A stretch of DNA of 41,139 nt from Planctomycetaceae bacterium. GTDB taxonomy: Bacteria > Planctomycetota > Planctomycetia > Pirellulales > PNKZ01. A program made the translations under genes and the position numbers. The stretch is from NCBI GenBank assembly GCA_016793115.1, contig JAEUIN010000406.1, positions 1 through 41,139 on the forward strand, given 5' to 3'. Of the stretch, positions 1 to 12,600 are shown in pieces. Under the pieces are notes generated by a model. It ran no database searches. It was given only the letters and a program-made list of their open reading frames with translations, and was not told the origin of the DNA. How positions within the stretch are numbered: position 1 is the first letter of the stretch; every line of letters begins with the position of its first letter.

Positions 1-489
1 GTCGTAGTCGTTATCGCCGCCCAGGCTGATGCTTGTGGCGCCGGAGCCGGTGACCGCGGCCTTCTCAATGTTAAGTTCGTCCATTCCGGCGCCCATGTCG
101 ACGCTCAGAGAGGTCACGCTGCTCACGAACGCGCCGCCGGAATCGCCGAGCGTGAGTTCGTCGGCGCCGCCTTTCATATTGGCTTTGAGGCTGATCGGGC
201 CGGCCAAGTTGATCGTGAAGATGTTGGTGCCGGGGCCCGTTTCCGTCGCAACGACCCCCTTGAAGCTGAGATTCGTTTGCACTTGGCCGGGGCCGGTTTT
301 AAAGCCGGAGACGGTGAGCTGCGCGGCTCCCGTCTGAACGATCTCGACGGAGTTTGCCGAGTCGTCGCCGGTGACGCTGAGCGTACTTCCCGACAAAGCC
401 ACGACGACATTGCCGGCAAGATTGAGCCGACGCTCTAAGGCTTCAACTTGAAGCTCGCAATACCTAGGGTGTTTCCGGTGGTGCCGCAT
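1..489 (-). CDS. LEPR-XLL-type surface protein, N-terminal part (3' end outside window)
   Basis: Partial gene read leftwards off the window. The ATG at 489-487 follows a strong AGGAGG ribosome site with 9 nt spacing. The protein starts with a short basic segment (MRHHRKHPRYC), then the motif VEALERRLNLAGNV at about residues 16-29, followed by glycine/aspartate-rich strand repeats such as GGADELTLGDSGG and GGDNDYD. The LExRxxLAGNV motif resembles the LEPR-XLL N-terminal domain found in many planctomycete extracellular proteins, where it is thought to mark export or sorting. The start is clearly paralogous to the proteins beginning at 38885 and 41000: all share LAGNV, and this one shares TLxxTGDDxxNxV with 38885. 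The GGADxL and GDDxxN repeats are of the calcium-binding RTX-like kind, so an exported, calcium-stabilised beta structure is inferred. Precise function is unknown. The gene has its own promoter-like sequence and lies 200 bp beyond the stop of the giant gene. Confidence 0.85.
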   Translation of the reverse strand, partial: MRHHRKHPRYCELQVEALERRLNLAGNVVVALSGSTLSVTGDDSANSVEIVQTGAAQLTVSGFKTGPGQVQTNLSFKGVVATETGPGTNIFTINLAGPISLKANMKGGADELTLGDSGGAFVSSVTSLSVDMGAGMDELNIEKAAVTGSGATSISLGGDNDYD

Positions 490-527
490 CGTGATTTCCT
501 CCTAGTTGTAGTGGGAAACTCCACTGT

Positions 528-561
528 TGAGGGATAAGACGCGGCCAAATTACCCCTTCAA
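528..561 (-). promoter_or_regulatory. Putative promoter of the partial LEPR-type gene
   Basis: On the minus strand, TTGAAG (561-556) and TCTTAT (539-534) sit 16 nt apart and are followed directly by CCCTCA (533-528). The 10-nt string TTATCCCTCA recurs 40 nt upstream of the paralogous gene at 38885 (here 38 nt upstream of its ATG). A small palindrome, AGTGG-6 nt-CCACT (511-526), lies between this site and the start codon. Promoter function is inferred from spacing and from the recurrence only. Confidence 0.4.
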
Positions 562-689
562 ATTAACAAGTGCAAATTACTCACCACCCGATAGTACTGA
601 TTAAAATTCGCGCAGAGAGCGGAACAAGGAGCATCTCATCCCCACGGCAATCGGCGGATCGGTCTTCCCGGGCATCTGGACGCGGGCCG

Positions 690-3600
690 TTAGCAACCTT
701 TATCGGCGATGCCGGACTTGAGCTTACGCCGATAACGGAACGCGACCCCCAAGCCGGCCACGGCCAAGAGCATCAAGCTCCCCGGCTCCGGCACGGCCTG
801 ATAGTTGATAAACAGCGCGCTGCCGACCGAGCTCACCCAGAAGCGGCCCGACGGGCTGTAGCCGCCGCCGTCGCCTGCGAAGACGCCGGTTCCGGAGCGA
901 TTATCGACGACGTTGAACAACGCAATCTCCGCTTGATCGCCGAACACGGTGCCGAAGCCGTTGGTGATGCCTCCGTCGGCCATAAGCCATTGCCAGCTGG
1001 TGGGTACGACCGGTTCGGGCATGGCGTCGAACGTGTTGCCCCCGTAGTCCGAGTTGTCGGCCAACCAGGAGTCGACGTAGAGCGTGATCGAGGTCGTCGC
1101 GGCCAACTGCAGAGTGCCGCCGACGTGAACAAAATCCCAGTCGGTGCCGAGATTATCGACGCCGCGGAAATCGAACACGAGATTCGAAGAATCGTTCCAC
1201 ACCAAGTTGCCGGCGATGTTCATCTGGCCGACGCCGTTGCCTTCGAAACCCGCCGAGTTGGATCCGGCGCTGAAGCCGCCTCCGGCGTTGACGACGACGC
1301 CGGTGTTGATCTGCGCCGGCGTCGTCGGCGAGCCGCCGTTGAACATGCCGCCCGAGACGCTCACGCCGCCGCCGGCGATCGAGCCGTTGACGGTGAGCGT
1401 GCCGCCGGAGACGTTCGTCGTGCCGACATAGGTGTTCGCACCGGTCAGCACCTGCGTTCCGGAACCGGTCTTGGCGAGCGCGACGCCCCCTTGCACGGTG
1501 CCGCCGTACGACCCTTGACCGGACCCGCCGAACGTGAGCGTGTTGATCTGCGCGGCCGAATTGCCGATTATCCCGGCGGGGCCGTGGATCACATCCACCG
1601 TTTGATCGAAACCGTTCAAGTCGAACGCGCCGGACGAGCCGCCGGCGAACGCGAGCCGCCCGGAAGTCGGCAACGCGTCGTCGCGGCCGATGCGCAGCAT
1701 GCCGCCGGCGATCGTCGTATCGCCGTAGGTGTTGGCCCCGGACAAGATCACCATGTCGTCGCCGACCTTGGTGAGATTGCCCGAGCCGGAAATCGCACCT
1801 TGAATCTCGAGCACCGCGCCCAACAAGATTTCCGGCGTGAACGTGTTGGCGAACGACGTCTGCGGATACTCGCCGTTGGGAATGTTTTGTCCTTCCACGG
1901 TTTGACCGATGCGCGCGTCGCCCGCAAGTTGCCAACTCACGTTCGGCCCCGCCGTGCGAAACGTCGTCCAGACCAGGTTGTCTTGCCGAAGGTATCCTTC
2001 GACCGCCGACCCCTCGCCGAGCGTGATAGTGCGAGTGCCTTGCAAGCTTGTGTCGAGTTGCAGAATCACGCCGTCGGGTACCGTGTAATCGCCGTCGACG
2101 CCGCCGCGCGCTCCTTCGACCGACCAACGCTCCAACGATCCGACTTGCTGCACGACCGTCGCCAAGGGGTTGAAGTCGTCGACGTTGATTTCGAGCACGC
2201 CGTTGCGCTGGAACGTGGCGGTGCCGGTCGCATCGCCGAGGCTGCCGTCGGAATTAACGCGCAACGTCCCTTCGCCGACGAAGATCCGGCCGCCGACGAA
2301 CGTCGCGCCGTTGTCGTTGAGGCCGAGCGTGCCGTCGCCGACCTTCGTCAGCGTGCGGCCGACGCCTGCGAGCCCGGCGAACGTAACGCTGGTCGAGATG
2401 CCGCCGCCGGTATAGCTGGTGGCGTCGACGATCAAGCGGGCGTCGGCGTTGAGCGTCACGAGGCCGGTGTTGAGCGACGTGCGCGAACGTTCGGTGAGAA
2501 TCGTCAAGACCGAAGTCGGATTGCCGGCCGTGGCGTTCAAGTCGATGTCGGCGATCGTCGCCGTACGGTCGTCGGTGCTGCCGAACGTGAAGTTGATGCG
2601 GTTGTTGTCCCAACTGATGATCTTGCCGGAGGTGAAAGTCGCGTCGGCGGCGTTGCCCGTGTTGAGGTGAAACGTGAGCGTGCTGCCGACGCTCGAGCCG
2701 CCGTTGAGCACGACGGTGTTCGAGGCATCCGCCGTTCCCAAGCCGTCGAGAGCTTGGACTTGCAGCGTTCCGCCGTTGACGAACCAACCGGCGGAATGGG
2801 TTTGCGGAGCGTTGACGACGAGAACTCCGCCGCCGAATTTTGTAATGCCGCCGCCGGCGACGATTCGGCCGTTGAGCGTGACGGTGCCGGAGTTGTAGAT
2901 CAAGGCTTCCTTCTCGCCGTCGTCGCCGAAGACGAGCGAAGGATTGACGACGATTAAGGCGCTGGTGCTCCCGGTCGTGAGCAGGCCGCCGCTGCGAATC
3001 GTGATGCGATCGGCGACCCCGAGGGTGTTGGAAATCGTCGCCGTACCGCTGGTGCTCGTAATTCGCAGGGCATGCACGGTGACGTTCGACGTGAGCGTTG
3101 CGCTGCCGGTTTGAAATGCGATGTCCGTCGCCGCGGCCGTCGGCAGCGACGTCGTCGTAAACGCCGCGTTCGACAAGCCCAAGGTGGAGTCGTAGGTCAG
3201 AAAGTTGCCGGCGGTGGCGTTGATCATCGACGGCGAAAGCATCCCCAGGGCGTCGACGGGCGCGGCCGATGCGAACGCATCGATCAGAATGCGGTCGCCG
3301 AGAGCCGCCGCGGAACCGAGCGACGTGGCGGAACCGACCGTGACGGTCAGCGTATCGCCGACGCCGCCGCGCGTTAGGTCGGCGAACGTCAACTGCGTCT
3401 GACCGTTGGTGGAGCTGCGCACCGAGGTGAGGGTCGCTCCGCGCGTGTAGGTGAGCGCGCCGAACGTTTCCGTGCTCGTCGTGTTGCTGTTGCCGGCGAA
3501 GCTGAGTTGAGCGCCGTCGAGAGCGACGGGCGCGGAATCGAACCAGCGATTTGTATTGGACGACGCGCCGAACGTGAGCACGGCTCCCGGATGCAAGCGA

Positions 3601-6600
3601 ATGACGTTGCGATTGCCCGTCGCCAAGGCCGCGGTATTGTCGAGGAACGACCCGTTGGTGCCGGACAAAGCGAGGCCGCCGAAGACGTCGACCGTGCCGC
3701 CGCCGAGCGGTGAATTGGTTCCGCCGCTGACGAGCGTGGCCGTCACGCCGCGATTGATCAACGTATCGCCGGCGTAATTGTTCGTGTTGTTGAACACGAC
3801 GCCGCCGGAGTTGCCGTTGAGCAAGAGCGAGCCGACGACCACGGAGTTGTCGCCGGTAAGCAGATTGTTGGAAGCCGCTAGGAGCGTCAGCGTCGCTCCG
3901 CCGCCGCCGAGACGATAGAGATTCCCTGCGCCGGCCGTAAGTACGGAGCCGTTGTACGTGCCCGACGAGGTGGCGCCGAGGTACCAAGTGCCGTCGCCGA
4001 GCGAAGCGACGACGTCCTGCCCGTAACTGCCGCCGTTGACGGCGAGCAGGCCCGAGGTCGTGGATTCGAGATTGAAACCGGTCGCCCCGACGGGAGACAC
4101 GTTAATGGCGTCGCCGAGGCCGATGACGGCGAGCGCCGCTTCGGTACTCGTCACGACGACCCGCTGGCCGCCCGCGATGTTTTCGAAATTGGGCAGCGAA
4201 TGCAGGATGAGCCGGCCGGAGCCGTTGACGAAGACGTCGCCGCCGCCGAGCGTCGCCGTCGCGTTCATCATCCGCACCGTGCCGGCGTCGATGAACGTTC
4301 CGCCGGTGAAATCCGTCGCGGCCCCGCTGATCTGGATCTCCGTCGCGCCGATCTTCGTAAGCGAGTAGTCGCGTCCGCCGCCGTTGATGCCGCCGGCGAG
4401 CAACACGGGCGCCGAGGAGGCGTTGATGGTCGCGTCGCCCGAGAGATTGATGTCGCCGTTGATGCCCAAGCGATAGGAATTGCTGGCGGTCGTGGTCAGC
4501 ACCTGATTGCCGATGTTCAAATTGTTGATCGACAGCGTTTGCGAAGTCGCCGATCCGGCCGTGCGGTTGACGTTGATCGTGACGTTGCCGAGCACGTTGA
4601 CGTCGAAGCCGGCGCCGAAGCCGAACGTGCCGCCCGTGACGTCGTTGCGCAGGATCAGGGTGCCGGCGATGAGATCGACGTCGCCCGTGCCGAGCGCCTG
4701 CAAGCCGCGGGCGTCGAGCGTGCCGCCGCTGAGCGTCGTGCCGCCGGTGTAGGTATTCACGCCGGCAAGAATGAGCGTCGTGTTGTTGTTCACGTCGGTC
4801 TTGTGCAGGCGCGCCAAGCCGCTGACGACGCCGTCGACGATCATGATCTCGGCGCTGGTGTTGAGCGCCAGCGTGACGGTGCCGCCGCCGTCGGTGGAAT
4901 TGAGTTGCAGCGCCTCGCTGACGTTCAAGCGGAAGAGGTTGGAGCTGTTTGTGGAGACAATGAGCGTCTGGCCGGCTCCGCTGTTCGTGTTGAACGTGAG
5001 CCGCGGAATCGTCAGGTTCTTCGCCGTCCCGCCGGCGCTGGAGATGCGATCGACGTTGATCGTGGCCAGGGGGACGTTGTCGTCGAGCACCACCGAACTG
5101 GTGAAATCGGCGTGGGCGTCGGCGCGGAGTTCCAAGGTCGTAGCGGAGAGGCTTGAGCCGGCCAGACGAATTGCGAGCCCGCCGAGCGAGTTTGCGTTTT
5201 GCAACTGCAGCACGCCTCCGTTGACCTGCGCCTCCGGCGCTTCCGCACCGGCGGTGATGCCCGGGTTGGCGCCGGTGATGGTGAGCCGGCCGGCGCCGCT
5301 CTTGGTGAAGCCGGCCGCGGTCAAGGCCCCCGTGAGATTAAGGGTCGTCGAGTTGTAGATCACCGCTTCGGTCGGCGTGGGGCCGCCGAATTCAATGGCC
5401 GAGCCGACGGTAATGCTGGACGTCGTCAACAGGCCGCCGCTGCCGATTTGCAGCGTGCCGCCGCTGATCCCGGCGGTCGCTTTCACGGCATAGGCCTCGG
5501 CCGTGCCGCTCAGCGTCTCGGCGGAAGTCACGTTGACGATGTCGGTCGCGGTGGAAGCTGTGAGCGAGGTGGCCGAAAAGGCCGCGCCCGCGAACCCATT
5601 TGCACCGTACGTCAGGAACACGCCGTCGGTGCCGTTGACGAAGTAGGGCGCGACCATGCCGTTGGTCACCGTCGGTGCGCCGCCCGCCACGATCAAGCGC
5701 ACCGTGTCGTTGCCGACGCCGCCGATATTCGCCGCCGAAGCGCCGCCGCGAGTGAAGGTGATCGTTCCTTGGCCGACGCGCGTGAGTTCGGCCAGAATAA
5801 GTTCGGCCTGCGCGCTCGTGGCCGACTCTTGCACAAGCACCACGCTACCGCCGCCGAACGTGACGTCGCCGACTCGCTCGCTGGTCACGGCGCTGGTCGC
5901 GTTGCGGCCGATCAGTTCCAAAGCCGAGCCGGGAAGATGAATCGGGGTGCCGTCGTGCCACTTGTCGACGGAAGCCCCGGCCGTCGTGCTGGTGTAGTCG
6001 AAGCGCAAAGCGCCGCCCGGACGCAAGACGACGTCATTACGATTACCGGTGCCGTCGGCCCGCACGAACGTGCCGAACACGTTCGCCGTCAGGCGTCCCA
6101 ACACTTCGATTTCCGGCGTCGCCAACGTGGCGCGAAACTCGAGCGTATTGCCGATCGTCGAGGTGCTGCCTTTATGGACGGTCGTCCTTCCCGTGTAGCT
6201 CTGCTCGCCGTTGAAGATGATGTTGCCGTTGGAGTTGGTCACTAGGCCGCCGCGCACCAAGCCGGTGCCGACCGAAAGATCGGCGGCGCCCGTGAGCACG
6301 TTCGGATTGGCGATGGTCAACACGTTGCCGCCGCCGCCGAGGCGATACATGTTTCCCGCACCTGCGATCAGCGAAACGCCGGTGTAGGTGCCCGTATCGT
6401 TCGAACCGAGGAACCAAGTGCCGTCGCCCAGCAACCGCATATCGTCGATTCGATCATAGCCCGACGTGTTGATGCCGACGACGCCGCCGGTGAAGGCGCG
6501 GAAGTTCACTTCGCTCAAGGAGTTGATCGTGCGCAAGCCGAGGAGCGGCAACGACGATTGACTGCCGACGAGATCGACGCGCTGCCCGGGATGAATGTTC

Positions 6601-9600
6601 GTGGCGGCCGCCAATCGTAGTGCCGCACCCGGATTCACGAGGATTGCGCCGGGGCCGAGTCGGGAATCCGGATTGTAGACGGTCGCGTCGGCCGTACCCG
6701 CCGGCTTGTCTCCGAAAATCACGGTGCCGCCGTTGATCGCCGTTCCGCCGCGATGCGTGCTCACGCCGTTCACCCACAGCACGGCCGAACCGAACTTGTT
6801 TAGCGTTCCGCCGGCAAAGCCGTCGGCGTCGACGATCGGGCCGTGCAGAATGACGTCGGCCGAGCTGACGTCGAAGTACGCGTTGCCGGCGAGGGTCAAC
6901 GGGCCGGTGATGCCGATCCGATACGTGTTTGCGCCGGTGGTGATGAGCCGCGAATCCTCGCGGAACGTCAGTGAACGAATCTCGACGTTCTTGCGCGCCG
7001 CCGTCGTACCCAGCCGATCGACGTAGATCGTGCTCGCCGGACCGGAGAAGACTTCCAGGTCGAGTCCGAGGTCGATGTCTTCCGTGGTCGTCGCGGTGCC
7101 GTCGCCGTCGTGAAGAATACGAAAGGTGCCGCCGCTCATGCGCACGGCCGAGGCCCCGGCCAACGCGAAGCTTGAGCCGGTGCCGTAGGCGTTCAAGGTA
7201 CCTTGGAAAACGTCGACCGTGCCGGTGAAGTTGTTGGCGTCGACGCCGCTCGCGGTGTTCGTAATCGTGAGCGTACCGGCCCCGGCTTTTGTCAGCGCGC
7301 CGCTGCCGGTCAGAACGCCGCTCAAGGTCATCGTGCCGGCCGTCACGTTCAACGTCGAGACGCCGCGGATCGTCGACGACCCGAGAATCTGCAAGCCGAA
7401 CGAGTTGGCGGGCGTCACGGTGAACGTGCTCCCTTGCACGAGCAAGCTCTTGAATTGCACGGTCTTCGTCGTCGCGGCACCCGAAACGCGATCCAGGCTG
7501 AGAACGCTGTCCGCACCGACGAGCAAATCGTTATCGAACAACAGGTTTTGCGCCGCAGTGGTGCCGTCGCCGTTGATGCGCACCTCCAGACGGCCGCCGT
7601 TCAAAGTCAACGGTCCGGTGCCCAGCGGATTCGCTCCGACGACGGCATCCGCTCCCGCGAGCGATTCGGAATTCAAAACGCGCGCCGTGCCTTCGGTGAC
7701 CGTCAATCCGCCGGCGAACGAATTACCTTGCGCCAAGACGAGCGTTCCAGCTCCGATCTTGGTCAACGAGCCGGAGCCCGTCATATTCTGATCGATCGTC
7801 AGGACGGGTGTCTCCGAAAGGCTGGAGCCGCCGTCGACGCCGATGGTTCCGGAGCCGGCGCCGATGGTGATCGGACGCGTGAGGGTGAACGTACCGCCGG
7901 TGCGCAAGGTTCCACCGTCGAACCGCAGTGCTTCGCCGGCCGCGCCTAAGTTCTCGTCGCCGAACACGAATACGGTACCGCCGTTGAATGACGTGCCGCC
8001 CACGTAGGTGTTGTTGCCGGAAAGCGTCAGCGTTTGACCGCCGAGCTTCGTCAATCCGCCGGAGCCTTGAATCACGGCGGAGATCGATGCCGGCGCCGCG
8101 GTCGTCGTAATGATCGCTTCCGAAGCGCCGAAGTTGAGATTCGTCGTGTCGATCGAACCGCCGAGCAGATTGACCTTCGCGGCCGTCGTGCCGTCGCCGA
8201 TCGAAAGCGTAAACGCGCCGTTCACGACCTGCTGATCGACGACCAAGCCGAGCCACGCCCGGTTTGCGTTGAGTTGATTAATCTTTCCTGCCTCCGCTCG
8301 ATAGAACGACGTCAGTCCGAAAGCGTCGTCGTTGATGTCGACGGCCGCCGACGGCTGGGCGACGACCAGAAAGTTGCCGGCGTCGACCGTAATGAAATCG
8401 CCCGCTGAATTGGAAATCCACGGAATGATCGTGCCGGGGCCGACGCCCGGATTCGCGAAGTGGAAAAACTCCGTGACGTTTAAACTGCCGGAGCCGGCGG
8501 TGATCTGCAAGGTGCCGTTGCCGACCCGCACCAACGATCCGGCCGAGAACGTCGTCGAACCGCCCGCCGTCGCGTCGACGATCAAGCGCGATCCGCCCGC
8601 GACCTGGAGTGCGCCGGTCGTCAGTGTGTTCGTGGTCGTCGTCAGGCCGATCAGGCGCAACGTGCCGCCGGAGAGCAAGATGTCGTTCGTCGTTCCAAAC
8701 GGGCTCTCGCCCGCGCCTTGTGCGTAGCCGGTGAGCACGGCACCGCTGTTCACGGTGATGCCCGCGAGTTGCATGGCGGCGTCGACGACGACCGTGCCGG
8801 CGTTCAGCGTGAGCGTTCCGGCAATGTCGCCGTCGCCGGTCAGAGTCATGAGGCCGCCGCCCTCTTTGACGACGCTCAAATTGCCTAAGAAGCGGCCGGC
8901 GAAATCGGAGTCGAGTCCGGTCGCCCCCACGGTCAGCACCGCCGCCGTCGCTGCTTGGTTCTCAATGACCGCCGCACCGGAGATGCCCGAGATTCGCGAC
9001 AAGCTTTGATTGTTCCCGTTGAGTTGGAACTGACCGGCATTGTCGATGTTGAGTCCGTAAACGACGGGGAGGGCATCGGCGCGGCTGATGCGCAGGATGC
9101 CGTCGGCGATCGTCGTCGCGCCGGAGTAGTTAAAGTTTGAGGTCGCGACGTTGCTTTGCAGCAATTCGCCGGCACCGGTTTTCAGCAACCCGCCGGCGCC
9201 GATCACATTGCCTTCGAGCGAATAGACCACGCCGGCGCCGACGTCGAACGTTCCGCCGACCGATCCGAAGTCGATTTCGCGAGCGCTGAGCGTGTCCGCG
9301 GTCACTTGTAGCGTCGCTCCGACGCCGACGAAGGCGAGTCGGCCGGCGTCGCCGAGCGCCGAATCGGCGGCGATCGCCAGAATGCCGGTTTCGATGCGCG
9401 TGCCGCCCGTGTACGTATTGCCCGCTTGCAGCGTCAACGTGCCGCTGCCGGCCTTAGTGAGCGTGCCGACGCCCGCAAGCGTCGTGTTGAGCGTGAAGTT
9501 GTGCAAGATGTCGGCGACGATGACCCGGCCGCCTCCCCCGAGCAACTGTACGGCGCGAGACGAGGCAAGATAACTCGTGCCGTCGATCTGCAAATCACCG

Positions 9601-12600
9601 CCGTCGAACAAGAGCGCCCCGCCGACGCCCAACTGATCGTCGGCCGAGACGCGCAACACGCCTTGCGCGAGCGTGGTATCGCCCTGATAGGCGTTGGCCG
9701 TCGTGAACAGGAGCGTGCCGAGCCCCGTCTTGGTGAACGAACCCGCACCGGCGATTCCGGTTGTCATCGTCAGCGTGTGGGTCGCATCCGCGACGTCGAT
9801 CGTTCCCCCGTCCGCATTCAGCGTGACGGCCCGCGCAAATGTTCCGAAGGACGTGCCGGAAATTCGCAGCGCGGCACCGCCGATCGTGACTCCGCCCGCG
9901 GCCGCTCCCAAGTTGGCGTCGTCGGCGACGTCGAGAACCCCGCCCAGAATCGAAGTGCCGCCTGCGTAGGTGTTCGTGCCCCGCAAGGCTTGCACGCCGG
10001 TGCCGATCTTCACCAGTGCGCCGGGTGCTTCAATCGTGCCCGCGAAGCTGCCCGAGCGATTCGTCGCGCCGATGGTGAGCGTCGCCGAGTTGAGCAAGAT
10101 CGTACCGCCGTCGCCGTTCACCGCGCCCACGGTCTGCGAGAACCCGTTCAGATCGAACGTGCCTCCCGCCGCAAGATAGAGATCGGGGGTGTCGGGCGTG
10201 GCGTCGAGCGATCCGGCCCGCAAGACGCCTTCATTGATCGTGGTGTCGCCGAAGTAGGTGTTCGGGGCAGTGAGGGTAAGCATGCCCGCGCCGACCTTCG
10301 TCAGGTTGATGCCGCCGCGAATCAGGCCTGCGTATGTGGAATCTGCGGCGTCGCCCACGGTGAGCGTGTTGATCGTGTAGGCGCTGTTCTCGATGATTCC
10401 GCTGCCGCCGACCGTGTCGAAGTCGTCGGCCAAATTGCCGATGCGTTGATTGAAGCCGTTCATGTCGAGGATCGCGCGACCGCGCGTCGTGAGCAAACCG
10501 GCCGTCGGCAGCGCATCGTCGGTCCCAAGGCGCAAAATGCCGTCGGCGACGATCGTATTGCGATAGGTATTCTTGCCGCCGAGCACGACGATGTCGTTGC
10601 CGACTTTCGTAAGATCGAAATTGCCGTCGATGACGCCGTTAATCTCGAGAATCGCACCGGTCACGCTCAACGTGTTATTATTCTGCGTCGGCGAGCTCGG
10701 AACGCCCTTAGTATCGTCGATGAAATTCACGGTGCCCAACGGCAGCGTGCGGCCTATGAACGAATCGGCGAGCAGGCGCCAAGAGATATTCGCCGCCGCG
10801 GTGCGATAAACGGCCGTAGCTTCGTCGTCGTAACGCATGAAGCCCCATACGCCGCCGCCGTTGAGTTCGATCGTGCGAACGCCGGTGACGAGATTCGTCG
10901 CCAGTTGCAGATTTTGGCCTGGAGCGAGCGTGTAAACGCCGCTCGTCCCGCGGGCATCTTCCACGTTCCAACGCTCGACCGAACCTGGATGGAAGTTCAA
11001 GGTTTCGACCGTCGGCTGGAAGTTCGCGACGTCGATCTCCAGCGCACCGCCGTAGTAGACGTTGGCGACGCTGCCGGCGCCGCTCCCCAAGCTACCGTCG
11101 TTGGTCACGACCAAAGGTCCGGAGGCGATGTTGATCGTGCCGAAGACGAACGTGTCGCGAATATCGGGAAGGATCAACATGCCGTCGCCGATTTTGGTGA
11201 GGCTCAACCCAAAGCCGCTCAATCCGCCGAACGCCGTACCGACGCTTTGTCCGTAACTGGAGTTTACGGCATCGACGTTGATCATGTAGTCGGCGTTCAT
11301 CGTCACCATGCCGGTCCGCAGCACGTTGCGCGAATCGTCGACATAAAACCGCAACCCGCTCAAATTGCCCGAGCCGGTCGTGTTGAGATCGATGTCGCCG
11401 ATCGTCAGTTGACGATCGGTGCCGTTCGGGTCGAAGCGAATCGTGTTGTTGTCCCAAACGGAGATCTTTCCGGCGCTGAGAAACGCATTGTCGGGGGTGC
11501 CGGGATTGATCGTCAGGTAAAGGGTCGACCCGCCGCCGGCGCCGCCGAAGAGCTTCACTTGATTGCCGACGCCCAAAGCTCCGAGAGTGGAAACTTGGAG
11601 GGTACCGGTGTTGACGTTCCAATCGCCGGTGAACGTGGCTTGATTGACCATCAGTTGCAAAGCGCCCGCGCCGAACTTCGTGACCGCGCCTGCGGAAATC
11701 TGTCCGCCGATTTGCGTCGTGGCCAGCGTGTAGATCAACGCTTCGCTTTGCCCGGAGGCGCCGAAAATAAGATCGGCGTCGATGCGGCGCGTGCTCGCGG
11801 AGTACGACAGCAATCCTCCGCTGCGGATGGTGATCGCGCTCGCCCCCGACCCGCCGCGCGCCACGGCCTGATCCGTGCGCAACGCGTATAAATCGAGATC
11901 GGTATTGAGCGTCGCCGCCGTCGACGAGATACTGACCACTTCCGTGCCGTCGTTATCAAGCGCCGAGCCAAACGTGCCCGACACCGACTTGTAGAAGGTG
12001 TTCGCCGCCGTGGTGTCGATGAGTTTCAAGCCGACCGACGAGTCGTATTGCAGATACTGGTTGTCGGTTCGGTCGACGATGTAAGCCGGCAGCATGTTGC
12101 TGACCATCTGCGGCGGGGCGGCGATCGTCACGCGTTCGTAGTTCGCCGCCGCGCCTAACACGCCGGCCGTGTGGCCGACCGTCAGCGTGCCGGTATCCAG
12201 GCGCGAGAGGCTGTCGAATGCGAACTCGGCGCCTGCGGCGGTGGCCGCCGCCCGCAAGACGATCAGATCGCTGCCGGCGCGATACGTAATCGCTCCCATC
12301 TTCTCGTAGTTGAAGAGCGTAGTCGACGTCGAACTGCGAAGATCGAGCGTCGAGCCGTTCAGTTCGACGCCGACCGTATCGGCCCAGCGACCGCCGGTCG
12401 AGCCGGGTACGTTGAAATTCGACGAGGTGGAACCGAATCGCAAGATCGCACCGGGATGGAAACTGTACGTGTTGGCGTTCGGATTGACGTCGCCGTTCAG
12501 GCCCGACACGGCCGAACCGAGCGTGCTGTCGAACGTGAGCGTACCTTGTACGGCGACATGACCGAAACCCAGCGGCGTGTTGAGATTGCCGGAGCGAATA